Program-made: the position numbers and the translations under genes
Source of the DNA: an uncultured Bacilli bacterium
Lineage (GTDB): Bacteria; Bacillota_I; Bacilli_A; RF39; UBA660
DNA: 19,004 nt
Direction of reading: 5' to 3'
Assembly (NCBI GenBank): GCA_944364005.1
Contig: CALVVW010000029.1
Coordinates: 1 to 19,004 of the forward strand
Notes under the pieces: model-generated
Database searches by the model: none
The model's input: the letters and a program-made list of their open reading frames with translations, nothing else
Told to the model about the DNA's origin: nothing
Shown here: positions 1-8,885 of the stretch, piece after piece
Numbering within the stretch: the stretch's first letter is position 1
Layout: every line of letters begins with the position of its first letter

Positions 1-10
1 CCCCCCCCCC
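1..10. repeat. Homopolymer run at the window edge (C on +, G on -)
   Basis: At least ten consecutive C on the plus strand reach the edge of the window, so the true length is unknown. Nothing comparable occurs elsewhere in this AT-rich sequence. It lies eight codons into the gene that begins at 34 on the minus strand. It may be a real homopolymer tract or a poly-G read artefact at a contig end. The sequence alone cannot decide. Confidence 0.9.
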
Positions 11-34
11 GATTCGTACAATTGTATATTTCAT
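1..34 (-). CDS. Start of the next late gene, truncated by the window edge
   Basis: The minus strand shows AAGGAG (40-45), five bases, then ATG (32-34), reading M-K-Y-T-I-V-R-I followed by glycine codons from the G run. It starts about 20 bases after the stop of the preceding tail gene, which fits the compact operon. Only eight residues are informative, so the product cannot be named. By position it could be another tail-tip, fibre or lysis-associated gene. The reading frame after codon 8 is not trustworthy if the G run is an artefact or has variable length. Confidence 0.55.
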   Translation of the reverse strand, partial: MKYTIVRIGGG

Positions 35-53
35 ATATTCTCCTTCCTAGTCT

Positions 54-1424
54 CTAATCCCAATAAAACAGGACTTCGCCATTCGCTTTGATGGCTTTAT
101 CATATATTTCAAGGCTTCCTTGACCTTTTGATAATGTTATTGCTCCTGTGTTTAAGCTATCGATTTTATCAGCAAAATCAATTTGGAATTCATAACTCTT
201 TTCATAATCGAAGTTTGTCCCACACTGGATTGAACCACTATACATGTTGCCACTCTTTGTTGGATTTAATGCTCCACCACTTATCCAAGTACTGCTTCCC
301 TTTTCTCGATATTTCCATGACATCGTAAGAGTATTACTTGTTGCTCCAAAAGAGCCATTGAAATAATTACCGGAATATGTTAGATTAACTACGCTTGATG
401 TTTGATTCGCTCTTTTAAAACTTGCATTGCACGTTAATTGAACATAATTAATCATTGTAGCTGTTTTTGTAATAGTAGTAGAATATCCACGTGAATCCGT
501 CGCACTTACACTAAATGAGTTTTTGCTTACATTTGGAATATCTAAATAATTACTAACAGATGATCCTTCAATACTTCTTGAAGTTATGCTAGCACTATTT
601 TTGGCTATTGCACTTATGGCTACTCTAGCAGTAGATTTATACCTGACTAATTTAGAACTATCACCAGTTAATGTGGTTGTATTAGAATTTGTATCAACTA
701 CAGTTGCTGATACGCTTGGCTTACAAGCCGCTTCATTACAACTAGCAGTAAAAGTTGTAGTTGTACTTCCCACATTTGTATCACCACTAAATGTGGTACA
801 AGTTATTGTACAAGTTCCACTTTTTGAGTTTGGAATCTGTGCGTAAAAACTCGTTGGAACAGTAAAATTAACACTACTCGTACTTGTTTTTGTTGCTATT
901 GTTCCACTTAAGCTTCCGAATTGGTAAGTAAGTGTATGAGTGAAGCTACTAGATTGCTTATTGATTGTAATAGTACTTGTGCTACCAATTGTAGCATTAG
1001 TTGCCGAAACGCTGCTTTTTCGTGCGATTGTTGGTAATGTCCATGTAGCATTAACACTTCCTCCTGTAACAGATGAAGAAGATCCTTTCATATCAAATAA
1101 TCCAGATAAGCTTAAAGTTAACTTACCCTCACTGTTATGCTCTACCTCATCTGTCCAAGTACCCAGGTCTACCAATTTACAGTTTCTGAAATCTATATTT
1201 TGAGTTCGATTAATAACATTGCTTCCGTTAACCTTTAATTGTGAAACTGCATTTCCATTGAGGTTATAAGCACCGACAATAGAACTTGTAGATTGTGCAT
1301 AGTGATGTAACGTTATATTTGATTTGTTTGTTGCAGGATCTTGCCAATTTAATGTAGCATCTAAAAAGTAATTAACATTCTTAGCTGTGTTGTTTCCACT
1401 AACTGTACCTTTATACTGAGGCAT
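54..1424 (-). CDS. DUF859-like phage minor structural protein (tail tip/fibre)
   Basis: This 456-residue protein is rich in Ser, Thr and Asn and appears to be almost all beta strand, with no membrane segment or signal peptide. The order resembles the DUF859 proteins of streptococcal siphoviruses: an N-terminal beta domain, a 'TLPTIARKSS' hinge near residue 130, immunoglobulin-like units (for example 'SFTHTLTYQFGSLSG'), and a 'SATDSRGYSTT' strand near residue 310. The assignment rests on recalled family patterns, not on a search. The C-terminus ends abruptly after 'ANGEVLFYWD' rather than running into a longer tip. It follows the Tal-like gene by a TAATG one-base overlap and has a strong AGGAGGTGG ribosome site, so it is probably part of the baseplate or receptor-binding apparatus. 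Exact function is unknown. Confidence 0.6.
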   Translation of the reverse strand: MPQYKGTVSGNNTAKNVNYFLDATLNWQDPATNKSNITLHHYAQSTSSIVGAYNLNGNAVSQLKVNGSNVINRTQNIDFRNCKLVDLGTWTDEVEHNSEGKLTLSLSGLFDMKGSSSSVTGGSVNATWTLPTIARKSSVSATNATIGSTSTITINKQSSSFTHTLTYQFGSLSGTIATKTSTSSVNFTVPTSFYAQIPNSKSGTCTITCTTFSGDTNVGSTTTTFTASCNEAACKPSVSATVVDTNSNTTTLTGDSSKLVRYKSTARVAISAIAKNSASITSRSIEGSSVSNYLDIPNVSKNSFSVSATDSRGYSTTITKTATMINYVQLTCNASFKRANQTSSVVNLTYSGNYFNGSFGATSNTLTMSWKYREKGSSTWISGGALNPTKSGNMYSGSIQCGTNFDYEKSYEFQIDFADKIDSLNTGAITLSKGQGSLEIYDKAIKANGEVLFYWD

Positions 1425-4300
1425 TAGCTACCACCTCCTGTGATGAAAATACCAATCCCTTTTCCGTAAATTTCGTCCTCCACATCTTCAAATCGTCCGT
1501 TTCCTGATTGCAAAAAGTTATTAAATATAAGATTGCTTGCATAAGTAACACTTTGCCCCTGATAATCTTCAAGTGCTGGAGTTTTTTGTGCCATTTCTTC
1601 ATCAACATAACCTGAATAGAACTGAGTAGTTTCTGCTGCACTAGTTTTATCCTTAACTTCAAGTCCTGCCTCATCTAATTTAGATCCTGTCGGAGCATTA
1701 GTCTTTTCAATGTTTAGCCCGTCTTGATTAAATGTATATCCTGTTTCTGTTTGAACTTGTGTAACACCATTTACTTGGATATCTTCAATTATGTTGATTG
1801 CCTGTTCTGTAGATGTTGTTAAGTTTTCAACTCTATTTGTAATTTCTGTTACATTTTCTACTGTTGCGTATCCATCTAGCCTTCCGATTACATCTTGATA
1901 ATTATTCGCAGCAGTAGTTGCATTTTCACTAATTTGATTTTGTAAACTACTTAAAGTTTCGTCTACATCTTCGGTAAATTTATACCAAGTATAATCGCTA
2001 AAGTTAGTACTATCAGCTTCATTAAAGTCTACATATTGTCCAAAATATGCACTTGGTTTTTCACCTAAACCATATCCAAGTTCTGTATCAGCTGGAGTAA
2101 ATGTACTACCGTCCTCAGAATATTTGATATGCAAGTAAGGAGTTTGTCCATCTGTTCCTGGTTGTCCTGGTGATCCTGCTTCTCCGTCTGCACCTTTAAT
2201 TAAGCTCCATACATATCCACTAGGATTTGTTGGAGCAGTAGGACTTGTTGTGCTTGCCACACCCATATATTTGCTATTTGAAGTAGGTGTATCAGTCATT
2301 GGATTTCCACCCGCATTTTCAGAATATCTTACATAAAAATATGTAGACGTTCCATTTTCGCCAGGTGGGCCTTGAATTCCTTGCTCTCCAGTATCTCCTT
2401 TATCGCCTTTGTCACCCTTTAAACTAGCTAAATATTCTTCTTCAGTACCAGTATTTCCAGCATCAAGCCATATTTGATAAGCGCTTTTACCGTCGACACC
2501 ATCAGCACCAGCACTTCCAGGCTCACCTTGAGGACCAGCAGCACCTGTTTCTCCTTTTTCAGCTAAAACCACAACAATCTTTTTTTGTACTACATATTCT
2601 TTTTCATCTTCGCTATCTAAATAATTAAAATTGATAATAAACTCATTCGTAAGATTTGATATAGCTGTATTAGAGTCAACTGTCAAGTTTACCTTGTCAG
2701 TTGTAAATGATAAAGTTATACCAGAAGCTGAACTTGTACTTGTTGGCGTTACACTTACTTGTTCACCTTTAAAATAACAATAAAATCCGATTTCATACGT
2801 CTTGGATTCTATTGGTTTATTATCCGTATTTACTGGTATTGTAAGATTATATAAATCTAAATCTACACTAAATAAGCTAACCACATCCAAGAATTCTTCT
2901 TTAGATGTATATTTCTCTTGTACTTGGATCAATACTTGTTGCGGGATTTGTTGAATAATTGTGCTATTCTCAATTTGTTCTTCTACAATTGCTGTAACAT
3001 CTTTATTTAAAACATAATCTCCAAGCATATTTTCAACACGCGTAATATTATCTTTATTATCATTCATTTGAATTCCAGTTAGAGTATTTTTTGTTTCACC
3101 AAGCGTAATTGTCATTGATGTTGCATCATTTATTGATGTAATTTTTTTAGAAAGTAAATAAGTTTTCGAAATACCATGAAATGTACTCTTAACAACGACA
3201 TATTCACCAAGTTTAAATGAATTAATATTTTTATCTAAAACACTTAAATCGAATGAATTTAATTCTAAAGTGCTTTTTAACATGACCGCAATTTCACTTA
3301 AATAATCTTCACCTTTTGTTTTTAAATTGCTAGCTAACGTTATATCATCCCATGTTGTATCGCTAATCGGTGCAACTATCCAACCGTAGTTAGCCAGTGC
3401 TGTTTCATTTACTAAGTAATCTTTTCCATTATTTACATCTTTAATTGTCAACCGTTCTTTTGCGCCATCTTCGTCTTCGATTTCAGCGCCTAGCGGAATA
3501 ACAATGCTATAAGTTGTGCTAGCGTCATTATCCACAAATAAATCCATTAAATTTTTCCCAAATTCTATTGTTTGACCGGCAATAATTTGATTTTCACCAT
3601 TTTTAAAATCATCGACCCAATCTATGAATGTAAAATCATTTTCATATCTTTCAAACAAATAACCACCAATAGTATCTAATATTTTAGTTTCTAAAGATTC
3701 AAATGTACTTATATAATCAGTACTACTTCTATTAATATAATCATTGTTATCTAAATTAGCTCCTGTTAATTTTCCAATTAAAACTATTTTGTCACCATCA
3801 ATTTCATAGTAATTATCTATTTCACTAACATTTGGATTAAGAACTTGCTCGTATAAAAAAGTGGATTCATTATACTTAAAATATACTTTATTGCTTTGAA
3901 TCGATATATCTTTCGTCTTTTCGAAAGTTCCTACCTGGGTATTATGAGAATTAATAAAATATTGAAATAAATCTTTTGGAGTTCCTTGAAATGAATAGGG
4001 CCTAATTATACTATCAAATAAAAAAGCAAATGAACTTTCGCAAGTTATCTGCTTACTATTATCCATTGATTGATTAATATCTATTACTCTACCTTTAAAA
4101 ATAGTATTATTATCCTTTTCAATTTTGATATTTGGAACTAATGGAGATATTTTATCAAAATATGGATGTTCAGGATAAATTTGAAAGGTCAGTTCCTTTA
4201 CTTTGCTCAATTCTTCTGTTAAAACTGCATTTGTAACGCGATACTTTTCTGTTCGAATATCATGCAATATATATGGACCACAATAAATTTCATAATTCAT
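1424..4300 (-). CDS. tal: Tail-tip protein (Tal/prophage endopeptidase-tail type) with collagen-like fibre region
   Basis: This 958-residue protein follows Dit, the usual place for the tail-associated lysin or tip hub. Residues 1 to about 400 look like the N-terminal hub of the prophage endopeptidase-tail (Tal/gp44-like) family. Beyond that it becomes a fibre: a beta domain (about 475-575), Gly-X-Y collagen-like blocks at about 580-604, 624-647 and 700-717, two related beta modules between and after these blocks (about 650-700 and 720-775, each with a 'YSE' core and a 'Y.W' end), and a helical stalk at about 780-850. I see no clear peptidoglycan hydrolase motif, so enzymatic activity is not claimed. 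The start ATG overlaps the Dit stop in ATGA. The protein probably trimerises at the tail end and contacts the host surface. The collagen-like part could vary in length between relatives. Confidence 0.8.
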   Translation of the reverse strand: MNYEIYCGPYILHDIRTEKYRVTNAVLTEELSKVKELTFQIYPEHPYFDKISPLVPNIKIEKDNNTIFKGRVIDINQSMDNSKQITCESSFAFLFDSIIRPYSFQGTPKDLFQYFINSHNTQVGTFEKTKDISIQSNKVYFKYNESTFLYEQVLNPNVSEIDNYYEIDGDKIVLIGKLTGANLDNNDYINRSSTDYISTFESLETKILDTIGGYLFERYENDFTFIDWVDDFKNGENQIIAGQTIEFGKNLMDLFVDNDASTTYSIVIPLGAEIEDEDGAKERLTIKDVNNGKDYLVNETALANYGWIVAPISDTTWDDITLASNLKTKGEDYLSEIAVMLKSTLELNSFDLSVLDKNINSFKLGEYVVVKSTFHGISKTYLLSKKITSINDATSMTITLGETKNTLTGIQMNDNKDNITRVENMLGDYVLNKDVTAIVEEQIENSTIIQQIPQQVLIQVQEKYTSKEEFLDVVSLFSVDLDLYNLTIPVNTDNKPIESKTYEIGFYCYFKGEQVSVTPTSTSSASGITLSFTTDKVNLTVDSNTAISNLTNEFIINFNYLDSEDEKEYVVQKKIVVVLAEKGETGAAGPQGEPGSAGADGVDGKSAYQIWLDAGNTGTEEEYLASLKGDKGDKGDTGEQGIQGPPGENGTSTYFYVRYSENAGGNPMTDTPTSNSKYMGVASTTSPTAPTNPSGYVWSLIKGADGEAGSPGQPGTDGQTPYLHIKYSEDGSTFTPADTELGYGLGEKPSAYFGQYVDFNEADSTNFSDYTWYKFTEDVDETLSSLQNQISENATTAANNYQDVIGRLDGYATVENVTEITNRVENLTTSTEQAINIIEDIQVNGVTQVQTETGYTFNQDGLNIEKTNAPTGSKLDEAGLEVKDKTSAAETTQFYSGYVDEEMAQKTPALEDYQGQSVTYASNLIFNNFLQSGNGRFEDVEDEIYGKGIGIFITGGGS

Positions 4301-4941
4301 AATATGCCCTCTCGATATGTAAATTTTAAAGTGCCTGTTCCACTTACTATCTCAACAATATTACTTCCTTCACCTAGAGTGAAATCTGGACTTTGAAAAG
4401 ATGTTCCCTCACTAACACTAAAATTCGTATTATTAAATTTAAAAACGATATTTCCTGTACTTTCTACAACTGGCATAACTTTTTTATATAAGTTATTCAA
4501 TGTAATTATATCTCCTTCACTAACAATTTCTTGAACAGTAGTTTCATTAATTAACATTTTATATGGATCACAATTACATGTAATTGTTATATGAGCGACT
4601 GTTTTTTCATGTGTTAAGGCAGAAACACTACATCTCCCATAATAATAATATCCATTATCTACATCCAAAATAATTTTTCGATTTTTACCATGCAAATAAG
4701 CCTTTATTTCATCATACGTTTGCCACCAAGTACTAGGCTCATCAAATAAATCAAACTGAAATTCTAAAGTACGATTATCATAATTTGTTTCTCCATATAC
4801 GTCAGTTAAATCTAAGTATCCATCTCTTCCAGGAATAGTAATATAATTAGTTCTCAAAACAGCTTCACCTATATTTTTATAAGTCATAAGTAATTTCCAA
4901 TCCGTTATTGAATGCTTATCATCAAACTTAACTCCATTCAT
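4297..4941 (-). CDS. dit: Distal tail protein (Dit)
   Basis: This 214-residue protein lies between the tape measure and the Tal-like protein, the conserved Dit position in Gram-positive siphoviruses. The N-terminal part has the pattern of the Siphovirus tail component family: 'ITIPGRDGYLDLTD', then 'RTLEFQFDLFD', a helix around 'TWWQTYDEIKAYLHGK', then 'KIILDVDNGYYYYGRC' and an 'ITITCNCDPYK' strand ending the belt domain. Dit forms a hexameric ring that joins the tail tube to the tip hub. The C-terminal domain (about 135-214) is short, as in simple tips without sugar-binding extensions. The start shares one base with the tape measure stop (TGATG) and the end overlaps the next gene by four bases, implying translational coupling. 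Confidence 0.85.
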   Translation of the reverse strand: MNGVKFDDKHSITDWKLLMTYKNIGEAVLRTNYITIPGRDGYLDLTDVYGETNYDNRTLEFQFDLFDEPSTWWQTYDEIKAYLHGKNRKIILDVDNGYYYYGRCSVSALTHEKTVAHITITCNCDPYKMLINETTVQEIVSEGDIITLNNLYKKVMPVVESTGNIVFKFNNTNFSVSEGTSFQSPDFTLGEGSNIVEIVSGTGTLKFTYREGIL

Positions 4942-7900
4942 CAGCTTCTACCCCTTTTCCTCTTTGAACTTATAATTCCTAATTCATTATCCATATCTGG
5001 AGCAATTTCTCCAACTAACGTTCTTTTATTGATATATACTTTAAGTCCTCTCATATTATTTAAAATTTCAGGTATATATTTATTTATTGTTGACATTATG
5101 TCATTGATTGATTCACTTTGATTTGATAAGACTTTAGAAGAGCTATAATCTGTTGTCGCATGTACCAACACATTTTTATTAAAGTCAGGAGTGCTTATTT
5201 CTGTACTTAACACTTTTTGCATCCTATTTAGAACATCTTGACCAACATTATCTACAGTTTTTAAAATATCTTTTGATTTATCATCAATGCCAATTCTTAA
5301 ACCCTCGTCAAAATATTCACCCATTTCTTGCGTTGCTCGCGAAGGAGAATTTTCATCTAGAGCTTTCTTCATAGCTTTTTTTACTTTTGAACCGATTCCT
5401 TGCACTGCACCAATGATTGAATTTATTTTGGAAGTATTAGTAATACCAATTTCCAACCCATTCAATAAATCTTCCCCTGCTTTTTTTGAATCTTCATCTA
5501 AATCAAGTTCATTCATTAAATTATTAGCAAATGTTTTAAAGTTCTCTTGAGCAACTGGTTCTTTCGAGGCAATACCATCAATATACATTTGAATAGTTCC
5601 GTCGCCAAGTTCTTTAAATTCATATTTTTTCCCAGAAGCTTGACTAATCATATTAGATAATCCTGTAAGTAATTGTTCAGTATTTGCTTCAAGTCCATAT
5701 TTCATTGCTAATCCTTGATCTATAAAGCTCTGCTCTAATAAAGCTAATTCCTTTTCGGCTTGCTCAATGTCTTTATCATATTCATCACTTTTTGTAGATT
5801 CTTTAATGGACTTATAATCTTCTAATTGTTGTTGCAGTTCTAAATAATGTCTATACATTTCTTTTTCAGAAGCAGAATTATTTTCAACCTGAAACCAAAA
5901 ATAGTCTTCTGTAGAAGCCATTAAGCTATCATAATTGCCTTGTTGATATAGACGCTCATTTTCTTGATACATAGCCATAGTATTCACATAACCATTATAA
6001 ACTTCTTCTCTATCCCATAAGATATTTTCTAATTCTCTTTCTTGACTTTCCAATTCTTCAAGTTGTTTTTCAGCTTTTGAAGTATCAATGAATGGCATAT
6101 CTTTCATCTTCTCAATATCGTTTTCTAAAGCCTTTATTTCCTTTTGCTTTTCTATAACATCCGCTTGAGCTGCTGCAACATCCTTTTCAGCTTGTTCTTT
6201 ATTTTGTAATGCTTCAATATAAGCTTGCTCTTGAGACTCTAAAATTAACATAGCTTTCTTTTTAGCAATGACTTCGTCAAACGTTTCTGTTAAATTATCA
6301 TATCCTTTAATAGTATTTCCAACCATCTCTATTTCAAGCCCCATTGCATCATTTAATTTTGCTGTAATTATTTCAGCTCTTTCTTCATATTCTTTTTTTA
6401 CCTTGCCATTTTCATCAACAAGAGTTTGTAATTCATCGTATAATTGCTGATAATATTCTAATTCAGCTAGACTATCTGCCAAAGCATTTTCACGTGCTTC
6501 CACACTTGCAGTATAAGCATCTGTTTCTTCTTTTACTGCATCAGCAAGCTTTTTTACCTCTTCAGTTTCAGCTTCTAACTTTTTCAAATTATTATCAGAC
6601 GCATCTATCCATGCACTTACTGCCGTAACTACTCCACCTATAACACCTGCTAAAGTTAAAATAGGATGATTAGTAATAACTGTTGTTAATTTCCCTAAAA
6701 CTGTTATTGTATTCCCTACTCCTGTTACCATTTTACCTATGCCATTAACTGCCAAAGAAGTTCCACTAGTTAAAAGAGCAATTGTCATAATAACATTTTT
6801 TGTCCCGTCATCTAAATCATTAAATTTATCTATCCATTTGTTAATCGCATCTAAAATTTTACTTATTATTGGTAACAAATTTTTCGATAAGTCAGATGCT
6901 GAAGATTTAATTTTCTTTAATGCCGTTTGAGCTTCATTTGATGTTGTATCATACATTGTTTCTGTTGTTTTGTTAATTGCACCTGTTGTATCTTGATATG
7001 TTTCATTAACATCATTTAATGAAGTGATAATCTTTAAAGCATTATCTTCTCCTAAAGCACTCCATACATTACTAGCTGTAGATAAAGCTTCTTGCTCATC
7101 TTTCGTATTTTTTAAATCATTAATTACAGATTTAAAAACATCTGCACTTGTAGCTTTTCCTTTTTCCCACTCCTTAAACAACTTTTGTGTATCCTTAGAA
7201 AAAGAAGATAGATTTTCTTTGATTCTGCCATCACTTAATGAAATAGTAAATTCTTTTACAAAATCGTTTACTTTATCCAGATTATACGCACCTGCATCTA
7301 ATCCGTTTTGCAAAATACTAAACATTTCTTGAGCAGTAAATCCAGCCTGTCCCCAAATTTGAGTATATTCTGCCAAATTATCGCCTAATTCATGAGTTTT
7401 ATCTAAGCCATTTTGAGCTCCAACTGTCATTAAATCAAATGCTTCTTCAGCTGAAATCCCCATATTTGTTATTAAACCATTAACTCCTCTTAATGTTTCT
7501 TCAAAATCCATTCCATAAGCATCTTGTAAAGCATAAGTTTTTTCAACTACTGATTGAAGTTGATCGTCTGGTAAATCTTTCATTGTCGTAGATACGATTC
7601 TCATTTTGTCAGCGATATCGCCAAAATCTTCTCCATAATTATTATCATGAATACTTTGCAGTATTTCTTGATATTTTTCAGTTTCTTCTGTTGCTTTCCC
7701 AGTTGTCGCAATATATTTTGCCACCGCATCTTCTAAACTAGATGCAGTAATTACTGAAGCTGTAACTCCAGCAGCAGCAACCGCTGATACCTTATTTAAT
7801 TTAGAACCTGCATCTTCTATTTTACTACCTAAATCTTTAACTTTATTCGCCGCAACAGTAATCTTTTGCTCTGCAACACTTCCAAAATCTTTCATTTGGT

Positions 7901-8246
7901 CTTTAAAACTTGTGAGTTTCTTTTCTGTTGCAACTATTTCCCTTTGCAAATCCCTAAATTCTTCATTCGTAACAGTAATTTCATTACTTTTTATCTTTTT
8001 TAGAGTTTCATTTAAAATCCTTTGCTTTTCTTCGGTATCTTCAATAGATTTTGTTAATATCTCTTGCTTTTGCCTCAAAAGATCAGTATTTGAGGGATCA
8101 AATTTTAATAAAGTATTAACGCCATTTAATTCGCTTTGAAGAGACTTTGTATTTTTTTCAATTCCTTCAAGTGCTTTTCCAAGTTTTGTTGTATTTCCAT
8201 CGAATTCTATTGTTATACCTTTTATTTTTGATTTTGAAGTTGCCAT
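4941..8246 (-). CDS. Tail tape measure protein
   Basis: At 1101 residues this is the longest gene here and lies between the gpG/gpGT chaperones and Dit, as tape measures do. It has coiled-coil helices at the N-terminus (about 20-120), an Ala/Val-rich stretch near 145-170, a domain typical of phage TMPs at about 170-430 ('GISAEEAFDLMTVGAQNGLDKTHE' region), hydrophobic segments at about 490-550 that could enter the host membrane, then long charged coiled coil (about 560-850). Near the C-terminus is 'ENSPSRATQEMGEYF', a motif common in tape measures. By the usual relation of roughly 0.15 nm per residue, the tail would be about 165 nm long. The start ATG has AGGAGGTG five bases upstream. The gene sits directly behind an intrinsic terminator (8273-8309). 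Confidence 0.92.
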   Translation of the reverse strand: MATSKSKIKGITIEFDGNTTKLGKALEGIEKNTKSLQSELNGVNTLLKFDPSNTDLLRQKQEILTKSIEDTEEKQRILNETLKKIKSNEITVTNEEFRDLQREIVATEKKLTSFKDQMKDFGSVAEQKITVAANKVKDLGSKIEDAGSKLNKVSAVAAAGVTASVITASSLEDAVAKYIATTGKATEETEKYQEILQSIHDNNYGEDFGDIADKMRIVSTTMKDLPDDQLQSVVEKTYALQDAYGMDFEETLRGVNGLITNMGISAEEAFDLMTVGAQNGLDKTHELGDNLAEYTQIWGQAGFTAQEMFSILQNGLDAGAYNLDKVNDFVKEFTISLSDGRIKENLSSFSKDTQKLFKEWEKGKATSADVFKSVINDLKNTKDEQEALSTASNVWSALGEDNALKIITSLNDVNETYQDTTGAINKTTETMYDTTSNEAQTALKKIKSSASDLSKNLLPIISKILDAINKWIDKFNDLDDGTKNVIMTIALLTSGTSLAVNGIGKMVTGVGNTITVLGKLTTVITNHPILTLAGVIGGVVTAVSAWIDASDNNLKKLEAETEEVKKLADAVKEETDAYTASVEARENALADSLAELEYYQQLYDELQTLVDENGKVKKEYEERAEIITAKLNDAMGLEIEMVGNTIKGYDNLTETFDEVIAKKKAMLILESQEQAYIEALQNKEQAEKDVAAAQADVIEKQKEIKALENDIEKMKDMPFIDTSKAEKQLEELESQERELENILWDREEVYNGYVNTMAMYQENERLYQQGNYDSLMASTEDYFWFQVENNSASEKEMYRHYLELQQQLEDYKSIKESTKSDEYDKDIEQAEKELALLEQSFIDQGLAMKYGLEANTEQLLTGLSNMISQASGKKYEFKELGDGTIQMYIDGIASKEPVAQENFKTFANNLMNELDLDEDSKKAGEDLLNGLEIGITNTSKINSIIGAVQGIGSKVKKAMKKALDENSPSRATQEMGEYFDEGLRIGIDDKSKDILKTVDNVGQDVLNRMQKVLSTEISTPDFNKNVLVHATTDYSSSKVLSNQSESINDIMSTINKYIPEILNNMRGLKVYINKRTLVGEIAPDMDNELGIISSKRKRGRS

Positions 8247-8272
8247 TGTGCACCTCCTTCTATTTAAAACTT

Positions 8273-8309
8273 AAAAAAATAGGGAGAATCATCATTGATG
8301 ATTGCTCCC
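8273..8309 (-). terminator. Rho-independent terminator between gpGT and tape measure
   Basis: On the minus strand GGGAG (8309-8305), a bulged C, then AATCATC (8303-8297) pair with GATGATT (8293-8287) and CTCCC (8286-8282). The loop is AAT. This 12-bp stem is followed by TA and seven T (8279-8273). The orientation works only for minus-strand transcripts. The hairpin contains the stop codon of the gpGT frame (8292-8294), and the tape measure ribosome site lies about 15 bases further on. It may lower expression of the tail-tip genes relative to head and tail-tube genes, or be overridden by antitermination. Activity is not shown. Confidence 0.65.
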
Positions 8310-8875
8310 AAAAGTATTTCTTAAACTAACACGATCTATATCTGTTGTTTCTAATCTCTTTGCATTTTTTAAAAATTCACGTCCACTTTCTGTTTTAGAG
8401 CTATTATATATAAAAGCTTCACGTAAAAAGTATTTATAATCTAAAATATTAAGTTTTCCTACTTCAAACATTGATATATTAAGATAATCCGCAACTATTT
8501 TTATGTCAATAGTTTCAATCTCATAAGTTAATCCCTCATTATCACCTGGATAATAAGGGATTTTTAGTTTTTTTTAGCACCAACCTTTTCTAACCACTTA
8601 GTATATTCGTTATTTATTGTTTCAAGCATTTCGGAGTTTTTAGCAAATTTTTCTCTGATATCTTCTTTACTAAGTTTAATTTCCTCTACATTATTATTAA
8701 AGATTAAATAATCCATTTCAATCAATTTATCTTCTAAACTTAAATTATTAGAATTTAAACCAATATTTTGGATTTTATAACTATCAGATAATGTTACAGG
8801 ATAAACATGAATAGTTAGATTATCACTCCATTTTATCTCAAAAGTGCTTGATGCAAAAGTAGTCATGTCAAACAT
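8292..8875 (-). CDS. Tail assembly chaperone gpGT, -1 programmed frameshift fusion
   Basis: The gpG frame meets A AAA AAC at 8573-8567 immediately before its TAA stop. After a -1 slip the next codon is CTA at 8567 and the frame stays open for 91 codons to TGA at 8292-8294, giving a fusion of about 194 residues. The extension reads L-K-I-P-Y-Y-P-G-D-N and continues with a helical, charged sequence including 'VADYLNISMFEVGKLNIL'. It has no start codon or ribosome site of its own. In lambda and many Gram-positive siphoviruses, gpG and gpGT are made in a fixed ratio and bring tape measure and tube subunits together without entering the virion. The position just before the tape measure matches. 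Because the coding sequence changes frame, a simple translation of this interval will look broken. Confidence 0.88.
8530..8562 (-). promoter_or_regulatory. Frameshift-stimulating hairpin downstream of the slippery site
   Basis: AATCCCTTATTATC (8562-8549) pairs with GATAATGAGGGATT (8543-8530) through all 14 positions, with one T-G wobble at 8555/8537 and a five-base loop CAGGT. The stem begins four bases after the slippery heptamer, a spacing suitable for a -1 frameshift stimulator. There is no T tract behind it, so it is not a terminator. Confidence 0.75.
8564..8875 (-). CDS. Tail assembly chaperone gpG (short product)
   Basis: This 103-residue acidic protein lies between the major tail protein and the tape measure. 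It opens with 'FDMTTFASSTFEIKWSDN', a beta-rich start common in these chaperones, followed by helices to the end 'EKVGAKKN'. The stop TAA directly follows the slippery heptamer, so the short form is made when no frameshift occurs. A ribosome site AGGTG is placed about eight bases before ATG. Family membership is based on position, size and frameshift architecture more than on sequence motifs. Confidence 0.85.
   Translation of the reverse strand: MFDMTTFASSTFEIKWSDNLTIHVYPVTLSDSYKIQNIGLNSNNLSLEDKLIEMDYLIFNNNVEEIKLSKEDIREKFAKNSEMLETINNEYTKWLEKVGAKKN
8567..8573 (-). promoter_or_regulatory. A AAA AAC slippery heptamer for -1 frameshifting
   Basis: The minus strand has eight A followed by C (8575-8567). 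In the gpG frame it is read GCT AAA AAA AAC TAA, so the last seven bases form the classic X XXY YYZ heptamer with both tRNAs able to re-pair after a -1 step. The in-frame stop follows at once. Confidence 0.88.
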
Positions 8876-8885
8876 AACATATCAC

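Noticed and set aside
1411..1674. Minus-strand 87-codon frame
   Set aside because: It lies in another frame inside the end of the Tal-like gene, has a Lys/Gln-rich composition from frame-shifted coding DNA and lacks a ribosome site.
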